A stretch of 64,000 bases of DNA, from contig NZ_CAKTFU010000008.1 in assembly GCF_934561205.1 (NCBI RefSeq), positions 30,688 to 94,687 of the forward strand, given 5' to 3'. The position numbers and the translations under genes are program-made. This document shows, in pieces, positions 24,433 to 33,894 of this stretch. Source of the stretch: an uncultured Gemmiger sp. (GTDB lineage Bacteria; Bacillota; Clostridia; Oscillospirales; Ruminococcaceae). Each line of letters starts with the position of its first letter. Positions within the stretch are counted from its first letter, which is position 1. Below the pieces are notes generated by a model. That model saw only the letters and a list, made by a program, of their open reading frames with translations, was not told where the DNA came from and did not search any database.

Positions 24433-24461
24433 ATAATAGCCGTAAAACGGCATTTTGTCAA
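24433..24461 (-). promoter_or_regulatory. Promoter of the sigma-factor gene with spacer palindrome
   Basis: Minus strand: -35 TTGACA at 24456-24461, 17-base spacer, -10 TATTAT at 24433-24438. The spacer holds the perfect palindrome GCCGT-AAA-ACGGC (24439-24451), placed where a repressor would block polymerase. Confidence 0.75.
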
Positions 24462-24482
24462 TCTTTTTTTTGCCCGAACCAA

Positions 24483-24519
24483 CCAAAAACCGCACCGCCC
24501 CCGTCTGGGGACGATGCGG
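24483..24519 (-). terminator. Terminator after pflA
   Basis: Stem-loop 24490-24519 with outer arms CCGCA / TGCGG and inner CCCC / GGGG, followed on the minus strand by TTTTTGG. It separates pflA from the sigma-factor gene. Confidence 0.8.
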
Positions 24520-24536
24520 CTCGGATACGGGTCGGG

Positions 24537-25301
24537 TTACTTTTGCGGGGCGTCGGGGTACTCGCTGACGTGCAGCAGCGCTTCGGCGGCGGCGACCTCC
24601 TCGGCCGTGGGGACACGGGCGTCCTGCAGCGGGTAGTCGATGCCGAGGTTCTGCCACTTGAACAGCCCCAGCGTGTGGTAGGGCAAGATCTCGACCCGGC
24701 GCACGGTGGGCAGCGTGCGGATAAACGCATCCAGCGCGCGCAGCCCGTCGGCGTCGTCGGTCAGCCCCGGCACCAGCACATGGCGCACCCAGAGCGGCAC
24801 GCCCTTTTGCGCGGCATAACGTGCCAACGCCAGAATATTGGCGTTATCGTGCCCTGTCAGTGCCCTGTGGCGCACGGGGTCGATCTCTTTTAAGTCCAGA
24901 ATCAGCAGGTCGGTGTTCTGCAAAAGGGTGTCGAACCGTGCCATCCACGCGGGGTCATCGGGGTTGAACGGCTGGCCGGAGGTATCCAGCGCCGTGTGTA
25001 CGCCCTTGGCCTTGGCCAGGCGGAATAGCTCGCTGACGAAATCCAGCTGCAGCAGCGGTTCGCCGCCGCTGACGGTCAGCCCGCCGTTGCTGCGCCAGTA
25101 GTTGCGGTAGCGGTACGCGGCATCGAACGCCTGCTGCGGGGTCTTGGCGTTGTCGCGCGTGAACGCCCAGGTTTCGGGGTTGTGGCAGTATTGGCAGCGC
25201 ATGGCGCAGCCCTGCAAAAACAGGACATACCGCACGCCCGGTCCGTCCACCAGGCCGAAGGTTTCGACCGAATGGACGTAACCGATTGTGGAATCTGACA
25301 T
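24537..25301 (-). CDS. pflA: Pyruvate formate-lyase activating enzyme
   Basis: 254 residues, radical SAM. The cluster-binding motif is CAMRCQYCHNPETW (CxxxCxxC, residues about 31-38), then GGLTVSGGEPLLQ is the SAM-binding GGE region. It abstracts hydrogen from the C-terminal glycine of PflB to create the catalytic radical. AAAGGTG precedes the ATG. It follows pflB by 40 bases on the same strand. Confidence 0.96.
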   Translation of the reverse strand: MSDSTIGYVHSVETFGLVDGPGVRYVLFLQGCAMRCQYCHNPETWAFTRDNAKTPQQAFDAAYRYRNYWRSNGGLTVSGGEPLLQLDFVSELFRLAKAKGVHTALDTSGQPFNPDDPAWMARFDTLLQNTDLLILDLKEIDPVRHRALTGHDNANILALARYAAQKGVPLWVRHVLVPGLTDDADGLRALDAFIRTLPTVRRVEILPYHTLGLFKWQNLGIDYPLQDARVPTAEEVAAAEALLHVSEYPDAPQK

Positions 25302-25341
25302 AGATGCACCTTTTTCTGTAAGAATCGCCGTTCAGGGCATA

Positions 25342-27594
25342 TTACATCGTCTTGTGGCAGGTACGGGAGATAACGTCCATCTGCTGTTCCTTGGTCAGGT
25401 CGATGAACTTGACCGCGTAGCCGGAAACACGGATGGTGAAGTTGGCGTACTCCTCTTTTTCGGGATGCTCCATCGCGTCCAGCAGCTTTTCCACGCCAAA
25501 GACGTTGACGTTCAGGTGGTGGGCGCCCTGGTCAAAGTAGCCGTCCAGCACCTGCACCAGGTTGTTGACGCGCTCGCCCTCGCTGTGACCCAGCGCATCG
25601 GGGTTGATGGTCTGGGTGTTGGAGATGCCGTCCAGCGCCCAGTGGTAGGGCAGCTTGGCAACGGAGTTCAGCGATGCCAGCAGACCGTGAGTTTCGGCAC
25701 CGTAGGAGGGGTTTCCGCCGGGGGCAAACGGAGTGTATGCCTTGCGGCCGTCGGGCATGGCGCCGGTCGCCTTGCCGTACACGACGTTGGAGGTGATGGT
25801 CAGGATGGAGGTCGTCGGCTCGGAGTTGCGGTAGGTGTGGCGGCGCTTGATCTTCTCCAGGAAGCTGCGCAGCAGTTCGACGGCGATGTCGTCGGCGCGG
25901 TCATCATCGTTGCCGTACTTGGGGAAATCGCCCTCGATCTCGTAGTCGGTGACCAGACCCTGCTCGTTGCGGATGCACTTGACCTTGGCGTACTTGATGG
26001 CGCTCAGGGAGTCGACCACATGGCTGAAGCCCGCAATACCGGTGGCAAAGGTGCGGCGCACGTCGGTGTCGATCAGCGCCATCTCGGCAGCCTCGTAGTA
26101 GTACTTGTCGTGCATATACTGGATCAGGTTCAGGATGTTGACATACAGCCCTGCCAGCCAGTCCATCATGACATCGTACTTGGCCATGACCTCGTTGTAG
26201 TCAAGGTACTCGGCGGTGATGGGGGCATAGGCGGGGCCGACCTGCTCGCCCAGCTTTTCGTCCACGCCGCCGTTGATGGCGTACAGCAGGCACTTGGCGA
26301 GGTTGGCGCGGGCGCCAAAGAACTGCATCTCCTTGCCGGTCTGGGTGGCAGACACGCAGCAGCAGATGGAGTAGTCATCGCCCCAGACGGGCTTCATAAC
26401 GTCGTCGTTCTCATACTGCACCGAGGAGGTGTCGATGGAGATCTTGGACGCATAATCCTTGAAGGTCTTGGGCAGCGCGCTGGAGTACAGCACGGTCATA
26501 TTCGGCTCGGGTGCGGGACCCATATTTTCCAGCGTGTGCAGGAAACGGAAGTCGGTCTTGGTGACCATGGAGCGACCGTCCATGCCGATGCCGCCGACTT
26601 CGAGGGTCGCCCAGACGGGGTCGCCGCTGAACAGCTGGTTGTAGCTGGGGATACGGGCGAACTTGACCATGCGGAATTTCATGACCAGATGGTCGATCAG
26701 CTCCTGTGCCTCGGACTCGGTCAGGGTGCCGTTGTCAAGGTCGCGCTGGATGTAGATATCCAGGAAGGTGGAAACGCGGCCCACGCTCATGGCGGCGCCG
26801 TTCTGGGTCTTGATGGCAGCCAGATAGCCGAAGTACAGCCACTGCACCGCCTCGCGGGCGTTGGCGGCGGGCTGGGAAATGTCGCAGCCGTAGGCGGCAG
26901 CCATCTCCTTCATGCCCTTCAGGGCAGAGATCTGCATGGCGATCTCCTCGCGCTGGCGCACGACCTCCTCGGTCATGGTGCCGTCGCCGCAGTTGGCGAA
27001 ATCGTTCTGCTTTTCGCGGATGAGGAAATCAATGCCGTACAGGGCAACGCGGCGGTAGTCGCCGACGATACGGCCGCGGCCGTAGGTGTCGGGCAGGCCG
27101 GTCACGATGTGGCTGTGGCGGGCTTTTTTCATTTCGGGGGTGTAGGCATCAAACACGGCCTGGTTGTGGGTACGGCAGTATTTGGTAAAAATTTCGTGCA
27201 GCTTTTCGTTGGGCTGGTAGCCGTAGGTCGTGCAGGCCTGCTCTGCCATTTTGATGCCGCCGTAGGGCATAAAGGCACGCTTGAGGGGCTTGTCGGTCTG
27301 CAGGCCGACAACCTTTTCCAGGTCTTTCAGCTCGGGGTCGATGTAGCCGGGGCCGTAGGCCGTCAGGCCGGAAACGACCTCGGTCTCCATGTCCAGCACG
27401 CCGCCCTTGGCGCGCTCGTCCTTTTGCAGCTTCTGCAGAGCGCCCCACAGCTTATCGGTAGCCTCGGTAGGGCCGGCGAGGAAGCTCTCGTCCCCGTTGT
27501 AGGGGCGGTAGTTTTTCTGAATGAAGTCGCGGGTATTGACTTCTTCTTTCCAGATGCGGCCTTCAAAGCCTTGCCACTGTTTGAAATCTGTCAT
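25342..27594 (-). CDS. pflB: Formate acetyltransferase (pyruvate formate-lyase)
   Basis: 750 residues, full length. The active-site cysteine pair is in [20 protein letters not shown] near residue 405, and the glycyl-radical loop is [13 protein letters not shown] near the C-terminus. It splits pyruvate with CoA into acetyl-CoA and formate, the main anaerobic pyruvate route. AGAGAGGTGCAAA precedes the ATG. A promoter (TTGCTT-17-TATAAT) and a palindrome AACGGA-AATG-TCCGTT at 27620-27635 lie upstream; the palindrome could be an operator or a leader hairpin. Confidence 0.98.
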   Translation of the reverse strand: MTDFKQWQGFEGRIWKEEVNTRDFIQKNYRPYNGDESFLAGPTEATDKLWGALQKLQKDERAKGGVLDMETEVVSGLTAYGPGYIDPELKDLEKVVGLQTDKPLKRAFMPYGGIKMAEQACTTYGYQPNEKLHEIFTKYCRTHNQAVFDAYTPEMKKARHSHIVTGLPDTYGRGRIVGDYRRVALYGIDFLIREKQNDFANCGDGTMTEEVVRQREEIAMQISALKGMKEMAAAYGCDISQPAANAREAVQWLYFGYLAAIKTQNGAAMSVGRVSTFLDIYIQRDLDNGTLTESEAQELIDHLVMKFRMVKFARIPSYNQLFSGDPVWATLEVGGIGMDGRSMVTKTDFRFLHTLENMGPAPEPNMTVLYSSALPKTFKDYASKISIDTSSVQYENDDVMKPVWGDDYSICCCVSATQTGKEMQFFGARANLAKCLLYAINGGVDEKLGEQVGPAYAPITAEYLDYNEVMAKYDVMMDWLAGLYVNILNLIQYMHDKYYYEAAEMALIDTDVRRTFATGIAGFSHVVDSLSAIKYAKVKCIRNEQGLVTDYEIEGDFPKYGNDDDRADDIAVELLRSFLEKIKRRHTYRNSEPTTSILTITSNVVYGKATGAMPDGRKAYTPFAPGGNPSYGAETHGLLASLNSVAKLPYHWALDGISNTQTINPDALGHSEGERVNNLVQVLDGYFDQGAHHLNVNVFGVEKLLDAMEHPEKEEYANFTIRVSGYAVKFIDLTKEQQMDVISRTCHKTM

Positions 27595-27646
27595 TTTGCA
27601 CCTCTCTGTGTTTGTTGAAACGGAAATGTCCGTTCTTCCGCAGGTT

Positions 27647-27675
27647 ATTATACCCTAACCCGTGAAGAAAAGCAA
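27647..27675 (-). promoter_or_regulatory. Promoter of pflBA
   Basis: Minus strand: -35 TTGCTT at 27670-27675, 17-base spacer, -10 TATAAT at 27647-27652. Confidence 0.75.
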
Positions 27676-27799
27676 TAGGTTCTTGTTGCAGCCAAAGGGA
27701 ATCTTGTCTTGGCCATTCATACTATACCATTTTTGTAGGGATTTGTCTGTTGTCACGGCAACATTCGGGTTCTTTTTTTGCGCGTGGTCAGAGTTGAAA

Positions 27800-28148
27800 T
27801 ACGGTGTGCCGTGCCAAAGCCTTCCCCCTTTGGGGGAAGCCATACAGGCGGTTTACCCGTTATGTTGTTACAACCGCAAGGTCGCGGGCGGGGCGTGCCC
27901 CGCCCCTACCGCACAATGATTTTTTATTGCAGTTATCCCTTTGGTTGTAGGGGCGAGCATTGCTCGCCCGCGGGGTGACCCCGTTAGGTTGCGTTGCCGG
28001 GATGGCTGCTGCAGGCGGCATATATGCCGCCCCTACGGAGTACCCGTTAAATTGTTATCACCGTAAAACCGCGGGCGGTATATTTTTATTAAACGTGCCC
28101 GCGCCGCGGGCACACCTTATTTATTATCTATTATTTATTATTTCTTAT
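27800..28148. repeat. Cluster of palindromic repeats between pflB and eno
   Basis: The 554-base gap holds no gene. After the pflB promoter come: CCTTCCCCC-TTT-GGGGGAAG near 27824-27840, CGGGCGGGGCGTGCCCCGCC followed by CCTAC near 27888-27908, GTAGGGGCGAGCATTGCTCG near 27950, GCGGCATATATGCCGCCCCT near 28015, and GTGCCCGCGCCGCGGGCAC at 28095-28113. An AT-rich run made of TTATT/TCTATTA units (28117-28152) reaches the eno stop codon. Each is a hairpin type found elsewhere in the window. Confidence 0.75.
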
Positions 28149-29468
<1,320 letters not shown>

Positions 29469-29474
29469 TTAATT

Positions 29475-29530
29475 TATAAGAGTGGAGAGTTTAGATTTGG
29501 TGTGCGCGCCGCGCACATTTATTAAAAAAC
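29475..29530. repeat. Repeat module upstream of eno, downstream of glnS
   Basis: AGAGTGGAGAGTTTAGATTT leads into the palindrome GTGCGCGCCGCGCAC at 29502-29516. The plan is the same as the modules at 14083, 21449 and 28095. In this position it also lies in the eno promoter region. A further short repeat CCCGCACC-TTGC-GGTGCGGG at about 29530-29549, next to the glnS end, may be the glnS terminator. Confidence 0.65.
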
Positions 29531-29561
29531 CCGCACCTTGCGGTGCGGGCGGAAAATCGTA

Positions 29562-31223
29562 TTACAGCTTGAAGCTGTCTTTCAGGGTCACGATGCGGTT
29601 GTAGGTGCCGGGGTGCTTGCTGTCGGGCGTAAAGTAGCCGTTGCGCACAAACTGGAAACGCTCGCCGGGCTGGGCGTCACGCAAACTTTCCTCCAGCTTG
29701 GCACCGTGCAGCACGGTGACGCTTTCGGGGTTGAGGTAATCCTTGTAGTCGGCGCCGTCGGGGATGCTGTTCATATTGGCTTCGGTGAACAGCTTGTCGT
29801 ACAGGTTGATCTCTGCCTCAACGCAGTGGGCGCAGCTGACCCAATGGATGGTACCGCGCACCTTGCGCCCGTCGGCGGGGTTGCCGTTGCGGGTTTCGAG
29901 GTCGGCGTCGGCGTGTACGGCCACGACCTTGCCGTTTTCGTCCTTGTCCACGCCGGTGCAGCGCACAAGGTACGCACCCATCAGGCGAACCTCGCTGCCC
30001 AGGGTCAGGCGCTTGAACTTCGGCGGCGGCACCTCAAAGAAGTCGCTGTTTTCGATCCACAATTCGCGGGTAAAGGCGACCTTGCGGGTGGTGGTGTCGT
30101 TGGCGTCGCGGTTGGGGTTGTTGGGCAGGTCAAAATACTCGCAGGCATCGGCGGGATAGTTGTCGATAATCAGCTTGACCGGCTCCAGCACCGCCACACG
30201 GCGCTGGGCGTTCAGCTCCAGCTCACTGCGCAAAACGGCCTCCAGCTGGCGCATATCCACGAGGTTGTCGGACTTGGAAATGCCCGCCTCTTTTACAAAG
30301 GTAAAGATGCTGCTGGGGGTATAGCCGCGGCGGCGCAGACCGCACAGGGTGGGCATACGGGGGTCGTCCCAGCCGTCAACGATGTTGGTTTCGACCAGCT
30401 CGCGCAGGTAGCGCTTGCTCATCACGGTGTTGGTCACGTTCAGGCGGGCAAACTCGCGCTGTTTGGGGAACTCGCCGCCGAACAGGTTGGTGATGACCCA
30501 GTCGTACAGGGGGCGGTGGTTCTCAAATTCCAGACTGCACAGGCTGTGGGTGATGCCCTCGATGGCGTCCTGAATGGGATGCGCAAAGTCGTACAGCGGG
30601 TACAGGCACCACTTGTCGCCCTGACGGTGATGGCTGACGTGCTTGATGCGGTAGATGGCGGGGTCGCGCATCTGCATATTGGGGCTGGCGAGGTCGATCT
30701 TGGCGCGCAGGGTCTTTTCGCCGTCAGCGAATTCACCGGCACGCATACGGCGGAACAGGTCAAGGTTTTCTTCCGGCGTGCGGTCGCGGTACGGGCTGGG
30801 ACGGCTGGGCTTGCCGGCGTCACTGCCGCGGTATTCCTGCATCTGCTCGCGGGTCAGGTCGTCCACATACGCCTTGCCCTCGCGGATGAGCTGCTCGGCA
30901 CATTCGTAGCAGCGCTCAAAATAATCACTGCCGTAGAAGATGCCGCCGTTGGGGTCTGCCCCCAGCCAGTGCAGGTCCTGCAGGATGCTCTGGACGTACT
31001 CGTCGCCCTCGCGGGCGGGGTTGGTGTCGTCAAAGCGCAGGTTGAATTTGCCGCCATAGTGCTTGGCGATGGTATAGTTGATGAAGATTGCCTTGGCGGA
31101 GCCGATGTGCAGGTAGCCGTTCGGCTCCGGCGGGAAACGGGTATGTACGGTTTCGACCTTGCCCTCGGCGAGGTCGGCGTCGATGATATCCGTCAAAAAG
31201 TTCGAGAATTTTTCTTCTGCCAT
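29562..31223 (-). CDS. glnS: Glutaminyl-tRNA synthetase
   Basis: 553 residues from MAEEKFSNFLTDIIDADLAE, with GGGGTG upstream. Class I motifs: RFPPEPNGYLHIGSAKAIFI (HIGH region) and NTVMSKRYLREL (KMSKS-type). GlnRS-specific GDKWCLYPLYDFAHPIQDAI is also present, and the C-terminus is the anticodon-binding beta-barrel. It charges tRNA-Gln directly; many Firmicutes instead use GatCAB, so this gene is likely an old transfer from a proteobacterial-type lineage. The promoter is at 31316-31344. Confidence 0.96.
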   Translation of the reverse strand: MAEEKFSNFLTDIIDADLAEGKVETVHTRFPPEPNGYLHIGSAKAIFINYTIAKHYGGKFNLRFDDTNPAREGDEYVQSILQDLHWLGADPNGGIFYGSDYFERCYECAEQLIREGKAYVDDLTREQMQEYRGSDAGKPSRPSPYRDRTPEENLDLFRRMRAGEFADGEKTLRAKIDLASPNMQMRDPAIYRIKHVSHHRQGDKWCLYPLYDFAHPIQDAIEGITHSLCSLEFENHRPLYDWVITNLFGGEFPKQREFARLNVTNTVMSKRYLRELVETNIVDGWDDPRMPTLCGLRRRGYTPSSIFTFVKEAGISKSDNLVDMRQLEAVLRSELELNAQRRVAVLEPVKLIIDNYPADACEYFDLPNNPNRDANDTTTRKVAFTRELWIENSDFFEVPPPKFKRLTLGSEVRLMGAYLVRCTGVDKDENGKVVAVHADADLETRNGNPADGRKVRGTIHWVSCAHCVEAEINLYDKLFTEANMNSIPDGADYKDYLNPESVTVLHGAKLEESLRDAQPGERFQFVRNGYFTPDSKHPGTYNRIVTLKDSFKL

Positions 31224-31315
31224 AGTGTTACACCCCAAAAAGTCGGGCAGTACCGCAGGTTTTGACCCGCCGTTGCGGCGGACAGGGCGCGGCGCTGCCG
31301 TTGCATTATTCTTTT

Positions 31316-31344
31316 ATGATACACTAATTGCGGCGTTCTTGCAA
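31316..31344 (-). promoter_or_regulatory. Promoter of glnS
   Basis: Minus strand: -35 TTGCAA at 31339-31344, 17-base spacer, -10 TATCAT at 31316-31321. No T-box leader is seen in the roughly 85 bases before the start. Confidence 0.7.
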
Positions 31345-31379
31345 GAGGGACGGCAGGAAAAGTTGAAACGCTTGAAGCG

Positions 31380-31686
31380 CAAAGTTAAGAGTGGAGAGTT
31401 TTGCGTGGAGATAGGGTGTGACGCAGCATCAAAGCCTTCTCCCTTGGGGAGAAAGTCAGCCTGTAGAAAAAGCCCGTTTCCGGGACATTTGTAGGGATGG
31501 GTCTTGACCCATCCGCACATCTGGCCGCGCGCAGCGCATAAAATCGCGCCGAATGGCGCGTGGTTTCTTCGCTGTGTCGTGCTTTTGGCAAGGCAGCACG
31601 ACACATCGTTAAAACCGTGCCTCGGAAGTAGCGGCAGTTTTCTCTGGTTCTCTCTTTTGCTGCCAAAAGAGAGAACAGCAAGTCAC
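31380..31686. repeat. Composite repeat region between glnS and the DegV gene
   Basis: From left: GTTAAGAGTGGAGAGTTTTG (31384 on); CCTTCTCCC-TT-GGGGAGAAAG near 31434-31453; a 143-base block 31458-31600 that recurs inverted at 51482-51624; then GCCTCGGAAGTAGCGGC (31619) with the 13-4-13 hairpin 31647-31676, matching 21569-21626. The 143-base block contains GTAGGGATGGGTCTTGACCC and GCGCGCAGCGC palindromes. Apparent reading frames across it are repeat-derived. Confidence 0.8.
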
Positions 31687-31688
31687 CC

Positions 31689-32534
31689 TTACTCCTCCGC
31701 CAGCACAAACGCCAGCCCCACCACACGCGGCCCGACATGGGTACCGATGGTTGCCCCCAACTGCCCCACACGCCCGCCGGTCAGATGCAGGTTGTTGTGC
31801 ATGTAGTGGTGCACGGGGGCGACCAGCTGGCGGTCGTCACTGTACAAAAGGGTATAACCGTAGTTGGGGTCAACGCCGCCCATCTTTTCCAGCAGCTTGA
31901 ACATCGCCACCAGCGCGCCCGGACGACCGCGGCCCTTGTCCTCCATGTGGATTTTGCTGTCATACAGCGAAAGCACGGGCTTGATGCCCAACGCACCGCC
32001 CACCAGCGCCACAGCAGCGGGAACGCGCCCGCCCTTTTGCAGGTGCTTCAGGCTGTCCACCACGGCGATGATACGCACCCGCTTTTTGAACACGTCCAGC
32101 TGCGCGGCAATTTCGGCAGCCGTGCAGCCCTGCTCACGCAGGCGCAGCGCCTCGCGCACCAGAATGCTTTCGCCCTGGGCGGCGGTCTCGGAATCCACAA
32201 CGGTCACGGGGCAGTCGGCCTCGGCGGCGGCAAGGTTCGCGCACTGGAACGTACCGCTGAGTGTCTGCGCAATGGTAATGACCAGCACCTCGTCCCCTGC
32301 CTCGGCGGCATCGGCATAAGCCTGCATAAAGGCAGCGGGGCTGGGCTGGCTGGTGCGCGGCAGCTTGGCATCGGACGCCAAGCGCGCGTAAAATTCGTCT
32401 TTGGTCATTGTGCCGTCGTCCTCGCAGGTGGAGCCGTCGGCAAAGGTAACGGACATAGGCACCACCGCCACGCCGGGCTGGCAAAGCTCGCGTTCGGTAA
32501 GATCGGCAGCGGAATCGGTAACAATACGGATCAT
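31689..32534 (-). CDS. DegV-family fatty-acid-binding protein
   Basis: 281 residues. MIRIVTDSAADLTERE and VAVVPMSVTFADGSTCED form the first beta-alpha units; LPRTSQPSPAAFMQAY holds the DegV Thr-Ser-Gln-Pro-Ser motif; ITIAQTLSGTFQCANLA and GKGRGRPGAL-type segments follow. The family binds fatty acids; as FakB it presents them to the FakA kinase for phospholipid synthesis. No fakA is nearby. AAAGGAGTTTCT precedes the ATG. The promoter is at 32580-32608 and a perfect TTGTTGA-CTGT-TCAACAA hairpin lies in the leader. Confidence 0.94.
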   Translation of the reverse strand: MIRIVTDSAADLTERELCQPGVAVVPMSVTFADGSTCEDDGTMTKDEFYARLASDAKLPRTSQPSPAAFMQAYADAAEAGDEVLVITIAQTLSGTFQCANLAAAEADCPVTVVDSETAAQGESILVREALRLREQGCTAAEIAAQLDVFKKRVRIIAVVDSLKHLQKGGRVPAAVALVGGALGIKPVLSLYDSKIHMEDKGRGRPGALVAMFKLLEKMGGVDPNYGYTLLYSDDRQLVAPVHHYMHNNLHLTGGRVGQLGATIGTHVGPRVVGLAFVLAEE

Positions 32535-32579
32535 AGAAACTCCTTTATATTTGTTGACTGTTCAACAACTTGCGTAGAC

Positions 32580-32608
32580 AGTATACCACACCCCCGCCGG
32601 ATTGTAAA
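32580..32608 (-). promoter_or_regulatory. Promoter of the DegV gene
   Basis: Minus strand: -35 TTTACA at 32603-32608, 17-base spacer, -10 TATACT at 32580-32585. It is divergent from the tRNA promoter. Confidence 0.65.
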
Positions 32609-32675
32609 GAGGGCAGTTACCCGCCGCCCCCGCTGCCATTTCCAAAAAGAATTTTCGGAATTTTCGAAAAAACGC

Positions 32676-32704
32676 TTGACAGCCCCGCATATCCGTGGTA
32701 TTAT
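32676..32704 (+). promoter_or_regulatory. Promoter of the initiator tRNA gene
   Basis: -35 TTGACA at 32676-32681, 17-base spacer, -10 TATTAT at 32699-32704, about 48 bases before the mature 5' end. Confidence 0.8.
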
Positions 32705-32752
32705 ATCTAAGCAGTTTGAGGCATGCAAGCCCACAAACCGCAAAACAAATAT

Positions 32753-32828
<76 letters not shown>

Positions 32829-32834
32829 ACAAGG

Positions 32835-32873
32835 AACGGTAAGACGTCAAGTTTTATCGTTCTTTTTCTTTTG
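32835..32873 (+). terminator. Terminator after the initiator tRNA
   Basis: AACGGTAAGAC / GTTTTATCGTT pairs over 11 bases with two G-U pairs, followed by CTTTTTCTTTT. Confidence 0.75.
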
Positions 32874-32900
32874 CAGACCGCAAAAAAAGAAAAGTGGTAA

Positions 32901-33092
32901 CAAAGTGGTAACTCATTTGTTACCATCTCCGAAAATCACGCTGCTCAGGGTGTCCCCTGCCCTGATTTTGGCAGCGCCGATGCCGTGCCGCAGCCGGCAG
33001 ACTCTATAAAGAAGGCCACCTATCGCCTGAAAAATATGACGCTGCCGGATTACATTACAGAATGTTATAAAACCAAAAAAGAAAGCCAATAA
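32901..33092 (+). pseudogene. Open 63-codon remnant after the tRNA, no start codon
   Basis: A stop-free frame begins right after a TAA at 32898-32900 and ends with TAA at 33090-33092. It reads QSGNSFVTISENHAAQG and ends YRLKNMTLPDYITECYK followed by TKKESQ. It has no start codon apart from an internal ATG for 18 residues and no ribosome site. Its position directly behind a tRNA, a common integration site, suggests the 3' end of a lost mobile-element gene, but no family is recognised. The overlapping 65-residue frame on the other strand looks spurious. Confidence 0.25.
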
Positions 33093-33095
33093 AAC

Positions 33096-33132
33096 AATAA
33101 GCACCACCAAGTTGAACTTAGTGGTGCTTATT
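33096..33132 (-). terminator. Bidirectional terminator downstream of deoC
   Basis: AATAAGCACCAC / GTGGTGCTTATT, a perfect 12-bp stem with a 13-base loop. On the minus strand GTTTTATTGG follows; on the plus strand TTGCTTTATG follows. Confidence 0.75.
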
Positions 33133-33174
33133 TGCTTTATGCAGTTCAGACCGTTCCGGCCATCCCCGGCGCTT

Positions 33175-33855
33175 TTATAGCCTGTGTTTCAGTTCTTCTA
33201 CAATGCTGACGCTGGCCGTGGAGCCGATGCGGGATACGCCCAGCTCGATCATGCGCAAAGCGGTATCCAGGGTGCGGATGCCGCCGGCCGCCTTGATCTT
33301 TACCTCATCGCCGACGCATTTTTTCATCAGCGCCACATCCTCAAAGGTTGCACCGCCGGTGCCGAAGCCCGTGGATGTCTTTATGAAATCCGGGCGGACC
33401 TCCCGCGCGATGGAACACAGTGCGCGCTTTTCCTCCTCGGTCAGGTAGCAGTTCTCAAAAATCACTTTCGAGATCACCCCTGCACCGCGGCATTCCTCTA
33501 CAATGCCGGCCATCTCATGCTCAATGAAATCGTAGTTTTTCTCTTTCAGCTGCGTGATATTGATAACATAATCGATCTCATCCGCGCCATTGGCGATTGC
33601 ATCTACGGCTTCGTATTTCTTGACCTTGGGCGTACTCTGCCCCAAGGGAAAACCAACCGCCGCGCCTACATGGACCGATGTTCCCGCCAACAGATCCTTG
33701 CACAGGGAAACGGGAGCCGGATTGATCGCCACCATGGCAAAGCCGTACTCGCGAGCCTCGGCACAGAGCTTTTCAAAATCTTTGCGCTGCGCATAGGCGC
33801 GCAGCTGGGTATGGTCAAAGTAAGCTGCCAATTTGGCAGGCGTAATAGGATTCAT
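33175..33855 (-). CDS. deoC: Deoxyribose-phosphate aldolase
   Basis: 226 residues from MNPITPAKLAAYFDHTQLRA; AAAGGA lies 11 bases upstream, and an ATG 12 codons earlier has no site. Active-site motifs: VGAAVGFPLGQSTPKVK, DEIDYVINI, the Schiff-base lysine in RPDFIKTSTGFGTGGAT, and KIKAAGGIRTLDTAL. It splits deoxyribose 5-phosphate to acetaldehyde and glyceraldehyde 3-phosphate. It is the last gene downstream of the PTS operon rather than in a nucleoside operon. Confidence 0.96.
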   Translation of the reverse strand: MNPITPAKLAAYFDHTQLRAYAQRKDFEKLCAEAREYGFAMVAINPAPVSLCKDLLAGTSVHVGAAVGFPLGQSTPKVKKYEAVDAIANGADEIDYVINITQLKEKNYDFIEHEMAGIVEECRGAGVISKVIFENCYLTEEEKRALCSIAREVRPDFIKTSTGFGTGGATFEDVALMKKCVGDEVKIKAAGGIRTLDTALRMIELGVSRIGSTASVSIVEELKHRL

Positions 33856-33894
33856 AACAAAACGTTCCTTTCTTTTCGTGTGCGGCAGCAATCT

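Noticed and set aside
25288..27618. 776-codon plus-strand frame opposite pflB
   Set aside because: Shadow of pflB, which has both active-site cysteines and the glycyl-radical loop.
31385..31771. Frame with peptide similar to one at 51491-51691
   Set aside because: Both lie in copies of the same palindromic repeat. The shared peptide reflects shared DNA; there is no ribosome site and the frames run into neighbouring genes.
32913..33110. 65-codon minus-strand frame behind the tRNA
   Set aside because: Hydrophobic start but no ribosome site and it overlaps the deoC terminator; judged spurious.
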